This document shows, one piece after another, positions 13,559 to 21,709 of a stretch of 21,709 nt of DNA. This stretch comes from Bacillota bacterium. GTDB taxonomy: Bacteria; Bacillota; Bacilli; Calditerricolales; Calditerricolaceae. The position numbers and the translations under genes are program-made. The notes beneath the pieces are model-generated. The model did not search any database, had not been told where the DNA came from, and saw only the letters and a program-made list of their open reading frames with translations. The stretch covers positions 1-21,709 of the forward strand of contig PKQU01000008.1 in the NCBI GenBank assembly GCA_017577925.1, written 5' to 3'. The first letter of the stretch is position 1; every line of letters starts with the position of its first letter.

Positions 13559-15166
13559 TCACCGCGTCAGGCGATGGGCCTTGGCCGCGCGCACAAAATC
13601 GCGAAACAGCGGCTGCGGCCGGTTCGGGCGCGACGTGAACTCCGGATGGAACTGCGTGGCCACGAACCACGGATGATCGGCCAGCTCGATGATCTCCACC
13701 AGACGGCCATCGGGCGATGTTCCGGTGACGCGCAACCCCGCCCGTTCCAAGGCCTCGCGGTACTGGTTGTTGAACTCGTAGCGATGACGGTGACGTTCGT
13801 GCACCATCGTTGTCCCATACGCCCGGTGGGCCAAGCTGCCTTCCACAATCGCACACGGATAGGCGCCAAGCCGCATCGTCCCGCCGAGGTCCTCAATCTC
13901 TTTTTGCTCCGGCAAGAGATCGATCACCGGGTAAGGCGTAGCCGGGTCGATTTCCGAACTGTGCGCCGCCGTCCAGCCGAGAACATGGCGGGCAAATTCC
14001 ACCACCGCCATCTGCATGCCCAGGCAGATGCCGAGGAAGGGGATGCGCCGCTCCCGGGCGTAGCGGATGGCCGTTATCTTTCCGTCGATGCCCCGATCGC
14101 CAAAGCCGCCCGGCACGAGGATGCCGTCGGCCTCACCCAACAGCTCGTCCACGTTGTCGATGGTCACCTCTTCGGAGTTGATCCAGTCGATCACCACCTC
14201 GGTATCGTTGGCCACACCGGCATGCAAGAGGGCTTCCGCCACGCTGAGGTAGGCATCCCGCAGCGAGACATATTTGCCGACCAGCGCAATGCGCGTCTTC
14301 CCTTTGAGCCCGCGAATCTTCTCCACGAAGGCCTGCCATTCGCGCATGTCGGCCGGGCCGCAGTCAAAGCCAAGGTAACGGACGACATACTCGTCGAGGC
14401 CCTGCTCCTGCAACATGAGCGGCACTTCGTACAGGATGTCCGCGTCGCGCGCCTCGATCACCGCGCTGGGATCGATGTCGCAGAACAGGGCAATCTTTTC
14501 CTTCATGTCCGGAGACAGCGGCTTTTCCGTCCGGCAGACGATGACGTTCGGTTGAATGCCCAGGCTGCGCAGCTCCTTGACACTGTGCTGCGTTGGCTTG
14601 GTCTTCAGCTCGCCCGCCGCGCGCAAATACGGCACCAGCGTGCAATGGATGTACATCACATTCTCGCGGCCGATGTCACTCTTGATCTGGCGAATCGCCT
14701 CCAGGAAGGGCAGGCTCTCGATGTCGCCAACCGTTCCGCCAATCTCGGTGATGACAACGTCGGCCCCCGTTTCGCGGCCAGCGCGGAACACACACTCCTT
14801 GATCTCGTTGGTAATGTGCGGGATCACCTGCACCGTGCCGCCGAGGTAGTCGCCGCGGCGTTCCTTGGCAATCACCGCCGAGTAGATCTTCCCGGTTGTC
14901 ACGTTGCTGTTTTGGTTCAAGTTGATGTCGATAAACCGCTCATAGTGCCCCAGGTCGAGGTCGGTCTCCGCACCGTCTTCCGTCACAAACACCTCGCCGT
15001 GTTGGTATGGGCTCATCGTCCCCGGGTCCACGTTGATGTACGGGTCAAATTTCTGGATCGTGACGTTTAGGCCCCTGTTTTTGAGCAGCCGGCCGAGCGA
15101 AGCGGCCGTAATGCCCTTTCCGAGGGACGAAACCACACCACCCGTCACAAAAATGTATTTGGTCAT
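13559..15166 (-). CDS. pyrG: CTP synthase
   Basis: It aminates UTP to CTP with ATP and glutamine, the last step of pyrimidine nucleotide synthesis. The 535-residue length is canonical. The N-terminal synthetase domain (1-265) holds FVTGGVVSSLGKG (6-18) and the metal/nucleotide segment EIGGTVGDIES (141-151). The C-terminal class I glutamine amidotransferase has oxyanion loop PGGFGDRG, nucleophile Cys381 in GICLGMQ and the His507/Glu509 pair in QFHPEF. The ATG at 15166 with GAGAGGGAA upstream begins the conserved MTKYIFVTGG; the open frame upstream runs through the leader and rpoE and is not coding. Expression is likely controlled by the leader attenuator at 15218-15289 and ended by the hairpin at 13470-13501. 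Confidence 0.97.
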   Translation of the reverse strand: MTKYIFVTGGVVSSLGKGITAASLGRLLKNRGLNVTIQKFDPYINVDPGTMSPYQHGEVFVTEDGAETDLDLGHYERFIDINLNQNSNVTTGKIYSAVIAKERRGDYLGGTVQVIPHITNEIKECVFRAGRETGADVVITEIGGTVGDIESLPFLEAIRQIKSDIGRENVMYIHCTLVPYLRAAGELKTKPTQHSVKELRSLGIQPNVIVCRTEKPLSPDMKEKIALFCDIDPSAVIEARDADILYEVPLMLQEQGLDEYVVRYLGFDCGPADMREWQAFVEKIRGLKGKTRIALVGKYVSLRDAYLSVAEALLHAGVANDTEVVIDWINSEEVTIDNVDELLGEADGILVPGGFGDRGIDGKITAIRYARERRIPFLGICLGMQMAVVEFARHVLGWTAAHSSEIDPATPYPVIDLLPEQKEIEDLGGTMRLGAYPCAIVEGSLAHRAYGTTMVHERHRHRYEFNNQYREALERAGLRVTGTSPDGRLVEIIELADHPWFVATQFHPEFTSRPNRPQPLFRDFVRAAKAHRLTR

Positions 15167-15217
15167 CGGTGTTCCCTCTCTTTCCCTGCCAGTGTCGGAC
15201 AATCGCGGAAAACACAT

Positions 15218-15289
15218 AAAAAAAACAAAAGTGACGCCTGTTGGAAACAGGGGCACTTTTGTTTTCCGGTCTGATCTCTTAAAAAGCCC
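15218..15289 (-). promoter_or_regulatory. pyrG leader attenuator, CTP-sensitive reiterative transcription type
   Basis: The predicted transcript starts GGGCTTTTTAAG at 15289. After 24 nt comes a terminator hairpin: outer stem AAAACAAAAGTG (12 bp) and inner CCTGTT stem (15222-15265), then an uninterrupted U8 tract. The 5' arm contains CCCC and UUUCC. In B. subtilis and Lactococcus, low CTP makes polymerase stutter at the initial GGG before C is added; the extra Gs pair with the C/U-rich 5' arm and prevent termination. All parts of that mechanism are visible here; operation is inferred. Confidence 0.82.
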
Positions 15290-15296
15290 ATAGGTT

Positions 15297-15325
15297 ATTT
15301 TACGGAACACCGGCAAAAAAGTCAA
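15297..15325 (-). promoter_or_regulatory. SigA promoter of pyrG
   Basis: TTGACT (15325-15320), 17 nt, TAAAAT (15302-15297). Seven nt then separate the -10 from the GGGC start at 15289. It begins just 13 bp past the rpoE stop. Confidence 0.85.
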
Positions 15326-15338
15326 CGCCATCAACCCG

Positions 15339-15845
15339 TTAGTACTCGTCGTCGTTGTAATCGGTATCCAGCTCCTCGTCCTCCAGGAACACGTCGTCGC
15401 CCTCGTCGTCGAGGTAGTCGTCTTCCTCGTCGAGGTACTCCTCCTCGTCGAGATATTCTCCTTCTTCCGCGTCCTCGTCGTATTCCTCGTCGAGGAGCAT
15501 GTCGTCGTCCTCGTAGTCGTCGTATTCGTCGCCCTTCTTGCGGGTCCGCCCAATGGTGATCGTTTCTTCGGCCGCCTCCACCGGGTACCAGCGTTTCAGC
15601 CCCCAGCGGTTGTCGCCGATGCAGACAAACCGGCCGTCGATGTTGATCTCGGTGTAGAATTGCGCGAGCAGCGCTTCCACTTCTTCATCGGAGAGTCCTT
15701 TCAGCTCGGCCACTTCTTTCAGGAGGTCGTAGAAGAGAAGTGCCTCGCGCTTTTCGGCCAGCAGATGATACGCCACGTCAACCATGGACATTTCCGCTAG
15801 CTTCTCTTTGTCCAACTCACGCAGGAGGCTCAACGTACGGCACAT
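15339..15845 (-). CDS. rpoE: DNA-directed RNA polymerase delta subunit
   Basis: Delta is the Firmicutes-specific polymerase subunit that speeds recycling and sharpens responses to initiating NTP levels. The 168-residue protein has the folded N-terminal HARE-HTH domain (about 12-95: EMSMVDVAYHLL, FYTEINIDGRFVCIGDNRWGL, RWYPVE) and a disordered, almost wholly acidic tail (about 105-168) of Asp/Glu with Tyr and Leu, as in other delta proteins. The ATG at 15845 lies directly against AGAAGGG; an in-frame TTG at 15833 aligns better with the B. subtilis N-terminus, so the first four residues are uncertain. A strong promoter precedes it. No terminator separates it from pyrG, so readthrough would meet the pyrG attenuator. 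Confidence 0.95.
   Translation of the reverse strand: MCRTLSLLRELDKEKLAEMSMVDVAYHLLAEKREALLFYDLLKEVAELKGLSDEEVEALLAQFYTEINIDGRFVCIGDNRWGLKRWYPVEAAEETITIGRTRKKGDEYDDYEDDDMLLDEEYDEDAEEGEYLDEEEYLDEEDDYLDDEGDDVFLEDEELDTDYNDDEY
15345..15535 (-). repeat. Low-complexity GAY/GAR codon tract encoding the acidic tail of RpoE
   Basis: The minus strand is built mostly from GAC, GAG and TAC codons, giving near-repeats such as YLDEEEYLDEEDDYLDDE. It is coding low complexity, not a mobile or CRISPR repeat, and its length may vary between strains. Confidence 0.7.
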
Positions 15846-15903
15846 CCCTTCTCTTCGAGGTTTCCCGCCGCGCGGCGCATGTGCGCCGACTCCAGTATTC
15901 CTT

Positions 15904-15931
15904 ATTTTATCGGATTCCCGGAAGGTGTCAA
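15904..15931 (-). promoter_or_regulatory. SigA promoter of rpoE
   Basis: A perfect TTGACA (15931-15926), 16 nt, TAAAAT (15909-15904). The leader of about 50 nt holds two small GC-rich hairpins, one with GGCGCA/TGCGCC arms. It lies between the icmF terminator and rpoE. Confidence 0.8.
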
Positions 15932-16004
15932 ACCCTGCACACGCCTTCGCCCTTTCCTCAGGACGACCACACCCTCACACCTCCGCTCCCGACCGTGCCC
16001 AATC

Positions 16005-16035
16005 AAAACAGCCCGTCGCGGGGACGGGCTGTTTT
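16005..16035 (-). terminator. Terminator of the icmF operon
   Basis: A perfect 13-bp stem (AAAACAGCCCGTC with its complement) around a 5-nt loop, starting 40 nt after the icmF stop and ending in TTTT. The A/T ends make it symmetrical, so it could work in both directions. Confidence 0.9.
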
Positions 16036-16075
16036 GCCAAACGGGGGCACACGGCAGCGGGGGCGGGCCCGGCCG

Positions 16076-19000
16076 TTACATGTTCCGGCGGTATTTGCCG
16101 CCCACTTCGTACAGGGCCTGGGTGATCTGGCCAAGGGAGCAGTACTTCACCGTCTCCATCAGCTCGGCAAAGATGTTACCGCCGGAACGGGCCACGTCCT
16201 TGAGACGCCGCAGCATCTCCGGCGCCTTGTCCTTGTTCCGCTCCTGGAAGGCGCGCAGGTTCCGGATCTGCTGTTCCTTCTCTTCCTTCGTCGCCCGCGC
16301 CAGCGGGACGTTGTTCCACTCTTCCTCGGAGGCGTTTTCGTTGACAAAGGTGTTGACGCCGATGATGGGCAGCTCGCCGCTGTGCTTGAGCTGCTCGTAG
16401 TAGAGGGACTCCTCCTGGATCTTGGCGCGCTGGTACATCGTCTCCATGGCCCCGAGGACACCGCCGCGGGCGCTGAGGCGCTCGAATTCGGCCAGCACGG
16501 CCTCCTCGACGAGGTCGGTCAGCTCTTCGATGATGAAGGAGCCCTGAAGCGGGTTCTCGTTCTTGGCCAGGCCCAGCTCCTTGGTGATGATGAGCTGGAT
16601 GGCCATGGCCCGGCGCACCGACTCTTCCGTCGGCGTGGTGATCGCCTCATCATAGGCGTTGGTGTGCAGCGAGTTGCAGTTGTCATAAATGGCCATGAGC
16701 GCCTGGAGCGTGGTGCGGATGTCGTTGAAGGCCATCTCCTGGGCGTGCAGGGAACGGCCCGAGGTCTGCACGTGGTACTTCAGCTTCTGGCTGCGCTCGT
16801 TGGCGCCGTACTTGTACTTCATCACCGTGGCCCAGATGCGCCGTGCCACCCGACCGATCACCGAATACTCGGGATCGAGGCCGTTGGAGAAGAAGAAGGA
16901 CAGGTTGGGCGCGAAGTCGTCGATGTGCATGCCACGGGACAAGTAGTACTCGACGTAGGTGAAGCCGTTGGCCAGCGTGAAGGCAAGCTGCGTGATCGGG
17001 TTGGCCCCGGCCTCGGCGATGTGATACCCGCTGATCGACACCGAATAGTAGTTCCGCACGTGGTTGTCGATAAAGTACTGCTGGATGTCGCCCATCATGC
17101 GCAGGGCGAAATCGATGGAAAAGATGCACGTGTTCTGGCCCTGGTCTTCCTTAAGAATGTCGGCCTGCACCGTGCCGCGCACCGTGCGCAGGGTGCGCGC
17201 TTTGATCGCCTCGTACTCCTCCGGCGTCGGCTCGCGCCCGTGTTCGGTCTTGAATTTTTCTACCTGCTGGTCGATGGCCGTGTTGAAAAACATGGCCAGA
17301 AGGATGGGCGCCGGCCCGTTAATCGTCATCGACACGCTCGTCTTCGGGTCACACAGGTCAAAGCCGGCATAGAGCTTCTTCATGTCGTCCAGCGTGCACA
17401 CGCTGACGCCGCTCTCTCCGACCTTACCGTAGATGTCCGGCCGGTAATCGGGGTCATGGCCGTACAGGGTGACGCTGTCGAAGGCCGTGGACAGGCGTTT
17501 GGCGTCATCGTTGCGGCACAGGTAGTGAAAGCGCTTGTTCGTGCGCTCCGGCGTGCCCTCACCGGCAAACTGACGCTTGGGATCCTCCTCGGTGCGCTTG
17601 AAGGGGAAGACGCCGGCCGTGTACGGGAATTCGCCGGGTACGTTCTCCTTCAGGCACCATTTGAGGATTTCGCCCCAGTCCTCATACTTGGGCAAGGCCA
17701 CCTTGGGGATCTTCGTGCCCGCCAACGAGGTGGTGTACAGCTGCTGCGTGATCTCCTTGTCGCGCACCTTGTAGGTAAAGGTATCCTTCGTGTACTTCTC
17801 CTTCACCTTGGGCCAGTTCTCCAGAATCTTCTTGCAATCGGGGTGCAGCCGGGCCTCGGTGCGGGTAATCTCCTCCTCCAGGGCGGTCAGCGCCTGCCTG
17901 GCCTCCGCATCGTCGCGACCCGCCAGCGCCTCCTTAGCCCCGTGGAGCTGGTACAGCCGGCGCGCCACGGCCACCTGCTCATCGACAAACTTGCGGTAGT
18001 TCCGCACCGTCTGGGCGATTTCGGCCAGGTAGTTGGCGCGCTCCGGGGGGATGATCCGATTGTGCTTGGTGGTCACCTTCTCCTTCGGCGCGTCCGGCAC
18101 CGACCAGTCAAGCCCCTTCTTCTCGTTAATCGTCTTCACCAGGTGGGCAAACAGGCTGTTGACACCGGGGTCGTTGAACTGGCTGGCGATGGTCCCGAAC
18201 ACCGGCAGGTCCTCGTCCCGGACGTGGAACAGGTTGCGGTTGCGCTTGACCTGCTTGCGCACCTCGCGCAGGGCGTCTTCGGAGCCGCGGCGCTCGAACT
18301 TGTTGATGACGACGATGTCGGCGAAGTCGAGCATGTCGATCTTCTCCAGCTGCGATGGCGCGCCGAACTCGCTCGTCATCACGTAGAGGGCGATATCGCA
18401 CACCTTGACGATCTCGGCATCGCCCTGGCCGATCCCGCTCGTCTCGACGATGACCAAGTCAAAGCCGGCGGCCTTGACGACGGCGATGGCGTCCTCGATG
18501 GCCGGGGACAGTTCCGATTTCGAGCCGCGCGTGGCCAGACTGCGCATGTACACCCGCGGGCTATCGATAGCGTTCATGCGGATGCGGTCGCCGAGGAGGG
18601 CGCCGCCGGTGCGCTGGCGGGACGGGTCGACGGAGAGAACGGCCACCGTCTTGTCGGGGAAGTGCTCGAGAAAGCGCAGCACCAGCTCGTCGGTGAGGGA
18701 GCTCTTCCCCGCCCCCCCGGTCCCGGTAATCCCGACCACCGGCGCGGCGGAATCCGCCCGGCGCAGCTCGGCAAACAGCTCGCCGTAGCGCCGCGCGTCG
18801 CGCGCCGCCTCCTGCTCGGCCACAGTGATTAGCCGAGCGATCGCTTGCTCGTCGCGGGCGCGCAAGCGGGCCGGTTCGTCGGTCACCTCCGTCACCGTGG
18901 GGAAATCGCACCGCTCGAGCATGTAGTTGATCATGCCCTGCAGGCCCATGCGCCGGCCGTCCTCCGGCGAGAAGATCTTGCAGATGCCGTAGGCCTCCAG

Positions 19001-19411
19001 CTCGTCGATCTCCCGCGGGATGATCACCCCGCCCCCGCCGCCGAAGATCTTGATGTGCCCGGCACCGCGCTCCTGCAGGAGGTCGTACATGTACTTGAAG
19101 AACTCCATGTGCCCGCCCTGGTACGAGCTGACGGCAATCCCCTGCACGTCCTCCTGGATGGCCGCGCGGACGATCTCTTCCGCCGAGCGGTTGTGCCCGA
19201 GGTGGATCACCTCGGCACCGGAAGCAAGCAGCAGGCGGCGGATGATGTTGATCGAGGCGTCGTGTCCGTCAAACAGGCTGGCCGCCGTGACGAAGCGCAC
19301 CTTGTGCCGCGCGCGGTAGACGCCGTCCACCACACGTCCGCGCGTGTCCTCCGCCGTCGCCACGGGGGTAAGCGTTTGCCCGTCCGCTTGGGGGTTGCGC
19401 CCGACTTCCAT
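16076..19411 (-). CDS. icmF: Fused isobutyryl-CoA mutase IcmF (B12-binding, GTPase and mutase domains)
   Basis: IcmF interconverts isobutyryl-CoA and n-butyryl-CoA with adenosylcobalamin and carries its own G-protein chaperone. In the 1111-residue protein the order is: B12-binding domain (about 35-165; ASLFDGHDASIN with His50 as the cobalt ligand), MeaI GTPase domain (about 222-450; P-loop GITGTGGAGKSS at 227-238, base-specificity NKFE where most G proteins have NKxD), a helical linker, then the mutase barrel (about 560-1111). The barrel has EFPYTAGVFPFKR, the IcmF version of the region that in methylmalonyl-CoA mutase carries the substrate-binding Tyr/Arg, so annotation as methylmalonyl-CoA mutase would be wrong. 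The ATG at 19411 with AAGGAG 8 nt upstream is preferred to an extension through tetR. It lies 5 nt after tetR, so it ends the acd-meaB-tetR-icmF operon. Confidence 0.95.
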   Translation of the reverse strand: MEVGRNPQADGQTLTPVATAEDTRGRVVDGVYRARHKVRFVTAASLFDGHDASINIIRRLLLASGAEVIHLGHNRSAEEIVRAAIQEDVQGIAVSSYQGGHMEFFKYMYDLLQERGAGHIKIFGGGGGVIIPREIDELEAYGICKIFSPEDGRRMGLQGMINYMLERCDFPTVTEVTDEPARLRARDEQAIARLITVAEQEAARDARRYGELFAELRRADSAAPVVGITGTGGAGKSSLTDELVLRFLEHFPDKTVAVLSVDPSRQRTGGALLGDRIRMNAIDSPRVYMRSLATRGSKSELSPAIEDAIAVVKAAGFDLVIVETSGIGQGDAEIVKVCDIALYVMTSEFGAPSQLEKIDMLDFADIVVINKFERRGSEDALREVRKQVKRNRNLFHVRDEDLPVFGTIASQFNDPGVNSLFAHLVKTINEKKGLDWSVPDAPKEKVTTKHNRIIPPERANYLAEIAQTVRNYRKFVDEQVAVARRLYQLHGAKEALAGRDDAEARQALTALEEEITRTEARLHPDCKKILENWPKVKEKYTKDTFTYKVRDKEITQQLYTTSLAGTKIPKVALPKYEDWGEILKWCLKENVPGEFPYTAGVFPFKRTEEDPKRQFAGEGTPERTNKRFHYLCRNDDAKRLSTAFDSVTLYGHDPDYRPDIYGKVGESGVSVCTLDDMKKLYAGFDLCDPKTSVSMTINGPAPILLAMFFNTAIDQQVEKFKTEHGREPTPEEYEAIKARTLRTVRGTVQADILKEDQGQNTCIFSIDFALRMMGDIQQYFIDNHVRNYYSVSISGYHIAEAGANPITQLAFTLANGFTYVEYYLSRGMHIDDFAPNLSFFFSNGLDPEYSVIGRVARRIWATVMKYKYGANERSQKLKYHVQTSGRSLHAQEMAFNDIRTTLQALMAIYDNCNSLHTNAYDEAITTPTEESVRRAMAIQLIITKELGLAKNENPLQGSFIIEELTDLVEEAVLAEFERLSARGGVLGAMETMYQRAKIQEESLYYEQLKHSGELPIIGVNTFVNENASEEEWNNVPLARATKEEKEQQIRNLRAFQERNKDKAPEMLRRLKDVARSGGNIFAELMETVKYCSLGQITQALYEVGGKYRRNM

Positions 19412-19416
19412 TGCGC

Positions 19417-20073
19417 TCACTCCTTTCGCACTGGTTCTCTGGCTTCGCCGCTGGCCATCTCGTTCAGGAGCAGCGCGATCTGCCGCTCCGTGTACTGTTC
19501 CAGCGTGTAGTGTTTGCGCAAGGCCCACCGGCGGAATGTCCACATTTCGCCCATCACCATGATGTTGTGGGCCATCAGTTTCACCTGCGACGCATCGAGG
19601 CGGATGGTGCCGTCGGCGATGCCGCGGCGCAGGATCTCTTCGAAGATGCCGGTGATCTCCTCTTCCTTGCGCAGCACGTAGGGCAGGTGCGTCGGCGGCA
19701 GGGACTTCGACTCCTGGTACATGAGGAGGACGCTGTCCTGCATCTCGTCCATCACCTTGAAGAAGTGGCGGATGGCATCCTTGAGCATCTCCAGGCCGCT
19801 CTTGCTGTCACACAACGCCTCGCGCAGCCGCCGCTCCACCTCGCCGTGAATGGCCTCGACGACCAGGTAGAGGACGTCCTCCTTCGACTCGATGTACTCG
19901 TAGAGCGTGCCAATGCTGAAGCCCGACGCCCGGGCGATCTCGCGCGTCGTCGTCCGGTGAAAGCCTTTGTTGATGAACAGCTCCACCGCCGCGTCGACGA
20001 TCTGGCGCCGGCGTTTTTCGATCAGCAGCGGGTCCTTTACCATGGAGGCAATTTTCGGCTTCGGGCGGTCCAC
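19417..20073 (-). CDS. TetR family transcriptional regulator (FadR/YsiA-like)
   Basis: The 218-residue protein has a TetR N-terminal DNA-binding domain: RRRQIVDAAVELFINKGFHR then the helix-turn-helix TTREIARASGFSIGTLYEYI (about 42-61), and SKEDVLYLVVEAI. The C-terminal helical ligand domain is rich in Met and Phe, fitting an acyl-CoA pocket. Bacillus FadR (YsiA) and similar regulators repress fatty acid degradation genes and release DNA when they bind long-chain acyl-CoA; by context this one probably controls the surrounding acyl-CoA operon, an inference. The start is GTG at 20073-20071 with AGGAGGTG 7 nt upstream, lying within the end of meaB (4-nt gap). Its operator should lie upstream of the operon, beyond this window. 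Confidence 0.92.
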   Translation of the reverse strand: MDRPKPKIASMVKDPLLIEKRRRQIVDAAVELFINKGFHRTTTREIARASGFSIGTLYEYIESKEDVLYLVVEAIHGEVERRLREALCDSKSGLEMLKDAIRHFFKVMDEMQDSVLLMYQESKSLPPTHLPYVLRKEEEITGIFEEILRRGIADGTIRLDASQVKLMAHNIMVMGEMWTFRRWALRKHYTLEQYTERQIALLLNEMASGEAREPVRKE

Positions 20074-20077
20074 CGGC

Positions 20078-21064
20078 CTACACCTCCTCCTCGACGCGCG
20101 CGTGGCATCGCGGGTGGACGTCGGGGTCGCGCAAGAGGCCGTCGATCAGCGCTTCGGCTGCCGCGTACGGGTCAACGGCGCCAGCCTGCACCTTCGCAAG
20201 CAGGTCGGCAAAGGGAGGCTCCTCCAGGCATGCGGCCAGCCGGCGCTCCAGCCGGGCAACGGCCAGGGCCAGCACATCGCGGCGCAGGCGCTCGGCCCGC
20301 TGGCGACGGCCTTCGCCGCTTTGCTCGAGGTACGCGCGATGGTCCGCAATCGCTTGCCACAGGTCGTCGAGCCCTTCGCCGCGCGACGCCGACGTTTTCA
20401 CCACCGGCGGGCGCCACGGGGTGTCATGGGCAACCAAATCGAGCATCGCCTCGACCTGGGCCTTTACCTTTTCGGCCCCAGGACGGTCGGCCTTGTTGAC
20501 GACAAACACGTCGGCGATTTCCATGATGCCGGCTTTGAACGCCTGTACCACATCTCCCCCGCCCGGCGTCAGCACAACCACCGTCGTGTCCACCACGTGC
20601 ATCACGTCCACTTCCGACTGGCCCACGCCGACCGTCTCGACGAGGACGACGTCAAACCCGGCGGCGTCGAGGACGCGCACGGCATCCTGCGTGCTGCGCG
20701 AAAGTCCCCCCAGGTGGCCCCGCGTCCCCATGCTGCGGATGAACACCCCCGGATCGGTGGCGTGGGCCTGCATGCGCACGCGGTCGCCCAAGAGCGCCCC
20801 GCCGGTAAACGGGCTCGTCGGGTCAACGGCAACGACGGCGACGGTCAGCCCCTGCCGCCGCAAATGGCCCACCAATCGGTCGACCAGGGAGCTTTTCCCT
20901 GCCCCGGGCGCGCCGGTGATGCCCACACGCACCGCCCGTCCGGTATGGGGGTACAGCCGCTTGAGCAAGGCGTCCTTTTCGGGATGGCCGTTTTCCACCC
21001 AGGTGATCGCCCGCGCCACCGCGCGCCGGTCTCCAGCCCGCACCCGTGCCGCCAACTCGTCCAT
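20078..21064 (-). CDS. meaB: Adenosylcobalamin chaperone GTPase MeaB (ArgK family)
   Basis: MeaB is the SIMIBI-class GTPase that gates loading of adenosylcobalamin into, and protects, acyl-CoA mutases. The 328-residue protein has P-loop GITGAPGAGKSS (48-59), the switch segments DPTSPFTGGALLGDR (81-95) and SMGTRGHLGG, VETVGVGQSE (Walker B and switch II), and a canonical NKAD base motif, then a C-terminal helical dimerisation arm. Older databases call it lysine/arginine/ornithine transport ATPase ArgK, which is misleading. The ATG at 21064 has GAGGAG 9 nt upstream. IcmF downstream contains its own chaperone domain, so this stand-alone MeaB probably also serves a methylmalonyl-CoA mutase encoded elsewhere. 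Confidence 0.95.
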   Translation of the reverse strand: MDELAARVRAGDRRAVARAITWVENGHPEKDALLKRLYPHTGRAVRVGITGAPGAGKSSLVDRLVGHLRRQGLTVAVVAVDPTSPFTGGALLGDRVRMQAHATDPGVFIRSMGTRGHLGGLSRSTQDAVRVLDAAGFDVVLVETVGVGQSEVDVMHVVDTTVVVLTPGGGDVVQAFKAGIMEIADVFVVNKADRPGAEKVKAQVEAMLDLVAHDTPWRPPVVKTSASRGEGLDDLWQAIADHRAYLEQSGEGRRQRAERLRRDVLALAVARLERRLAACLEEPPFADLLAKVQAGAVDPYAAAEALIDGLLRDPDVHPRCHARVEEEV

Positions 21065-21169
21065 GGCTTCCCGCTCCTCTCCGCTTCCCCAGTGCTTGCT
21101 CCAATCGATCGTAATCCCTCGCTCGCGCGCGTCCCGCCCCCTTTCCGGCTTCCGGCGTTTTCCGCGCGC

Positions 21170-21709
<540 letters not shown>

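Noticed and set aside
11179..13638. Plus-strand open frame of 819 codons across fsa, fbaA and spo0F
   Set aside because: It shadows three conserved genes and the gaps between them and gives no recognisable protein.
15345..15535. CRISPR-like or satellite repeat in rpoE
   Set aside because: The periodicity is codon-based (Asp/Glu) with no fixed repeat-spacer pattern.
15167..15553. N-terminal extension of pyrG
   Set aside because: It is the Thr/Arg-rich out-of-frame reading of the rpoE acidic tail and of the attenuator leader.
15740..18832. Open frame of about 1030 codons on the plus strand opposite icmF
   Set aside because: It is antisense to a well-conserved mutase, has Arg/His/Leu-rich composition without domains and no ribosome-binding site; long antisense frames are common in GC-rich genes.
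16076..19411. Annotation of this gene as methylmalonyl-CoA mutase
   Set aside because: The fused B12-GTPase-mutase order and the EFPYTAGVFPFKR substrate segment are those of IcmF.
21065..21169. Small gene between the acyl-CoA dehydrogenase and meaB
   Set aside because: The short open frame there continues into meaB in the wrong frame and has no ribosome-binding site.

Overview
The window comes from a spore-forming Firmicute of the order Bacillales with a GC-rich genome (by eye above 60 % GC). Spo0F, SpoIIR, a YhcN/YlaJ-type spore lipoprotein, the delta subunit of RNA polymerase and gene order like the Bacillus subtilis rpoE-pyrG-spo0F-fbaA-rho-rpmE-tdk-prfA-spoIIR-ywlCDE segment all support this. 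The high GC, the absence of mobile DNA and the isobutyryl-CoA mutase cluster beside rpoE suggest a thermophilic, Geobacillus- or Calditerricola-like lineage; the genus is a guess. Every gene I accept is on the minus strand, so transcription runs from high to low coordinates. I see no tRNA, rRNA, CRISPR, insertion sequence or phage gene.

Layout in the direction of transcription. (1) 21709-16076: an acyl-CoA dehydrogenase (cut by the window edge), the B12 chaperone GTPase MeaB, a TetR/FadR-like repressor and the fused isobutyryl-CoA mutase IcmF, tightly spaced and closed by a strong terminator. This is a branched-chain or fatty acyl-CoA catabolic operon. (2) 15931-13470: rpoE, then pyrG with its own promoter and a leader attenuator whose features match CTP-sensitive reiterative transcription. 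(3) 13438-12832: spo0F with a SigH-type promoter and a terminator. (4) 12708-9917: central carbon genes fbaA, fsa and glpX, with rho directly behind glpX (8619-9902). (5) 8579-6651: an unrecognised HTH protein and a LysM/M23 cell-wall hydrolase. (6) 6631-5566: rpmE (L31) and tdk. (7) 5543-4895: a spore lipoprotein gene with a SigG-like promoter. (8) 4859-2013: prfA, prmC and spoIIR, the last with its own SigF-like promoter. (9) 1972-1: sua5 (ywlC), mntP (ywlD) and the start of ywlE, preceded by a SigA promoter with two adjacent DnaA boxes.

Most genes are ordinary housekeeping ones, so the interest lies in the regulatory DNA. Promoter types match gene roles: SigH for spo0F, SigF for spoIIR, SigG for the spore lipoprotein. 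The pyrG leader, the DnaA boxes at ywlC and a structured spo0F-fbaA intergenic region also stand out. The one protein I cannot place (7802-8500) carries what looks like a duplicated helix-turn-helix unit. I found no convincing wholly new multi-gene system. Non-ATG starts are frequent (TTG for mntP, the spore lipoprotein and the M23 hydrolase; GTG for prfA, fsa and tetR). No gene-free stretch exceeds 300 bases; the longest are 12709-12987 (279 bp), 10898-11169 (272 bp) and 15846-16075 (230 bp).
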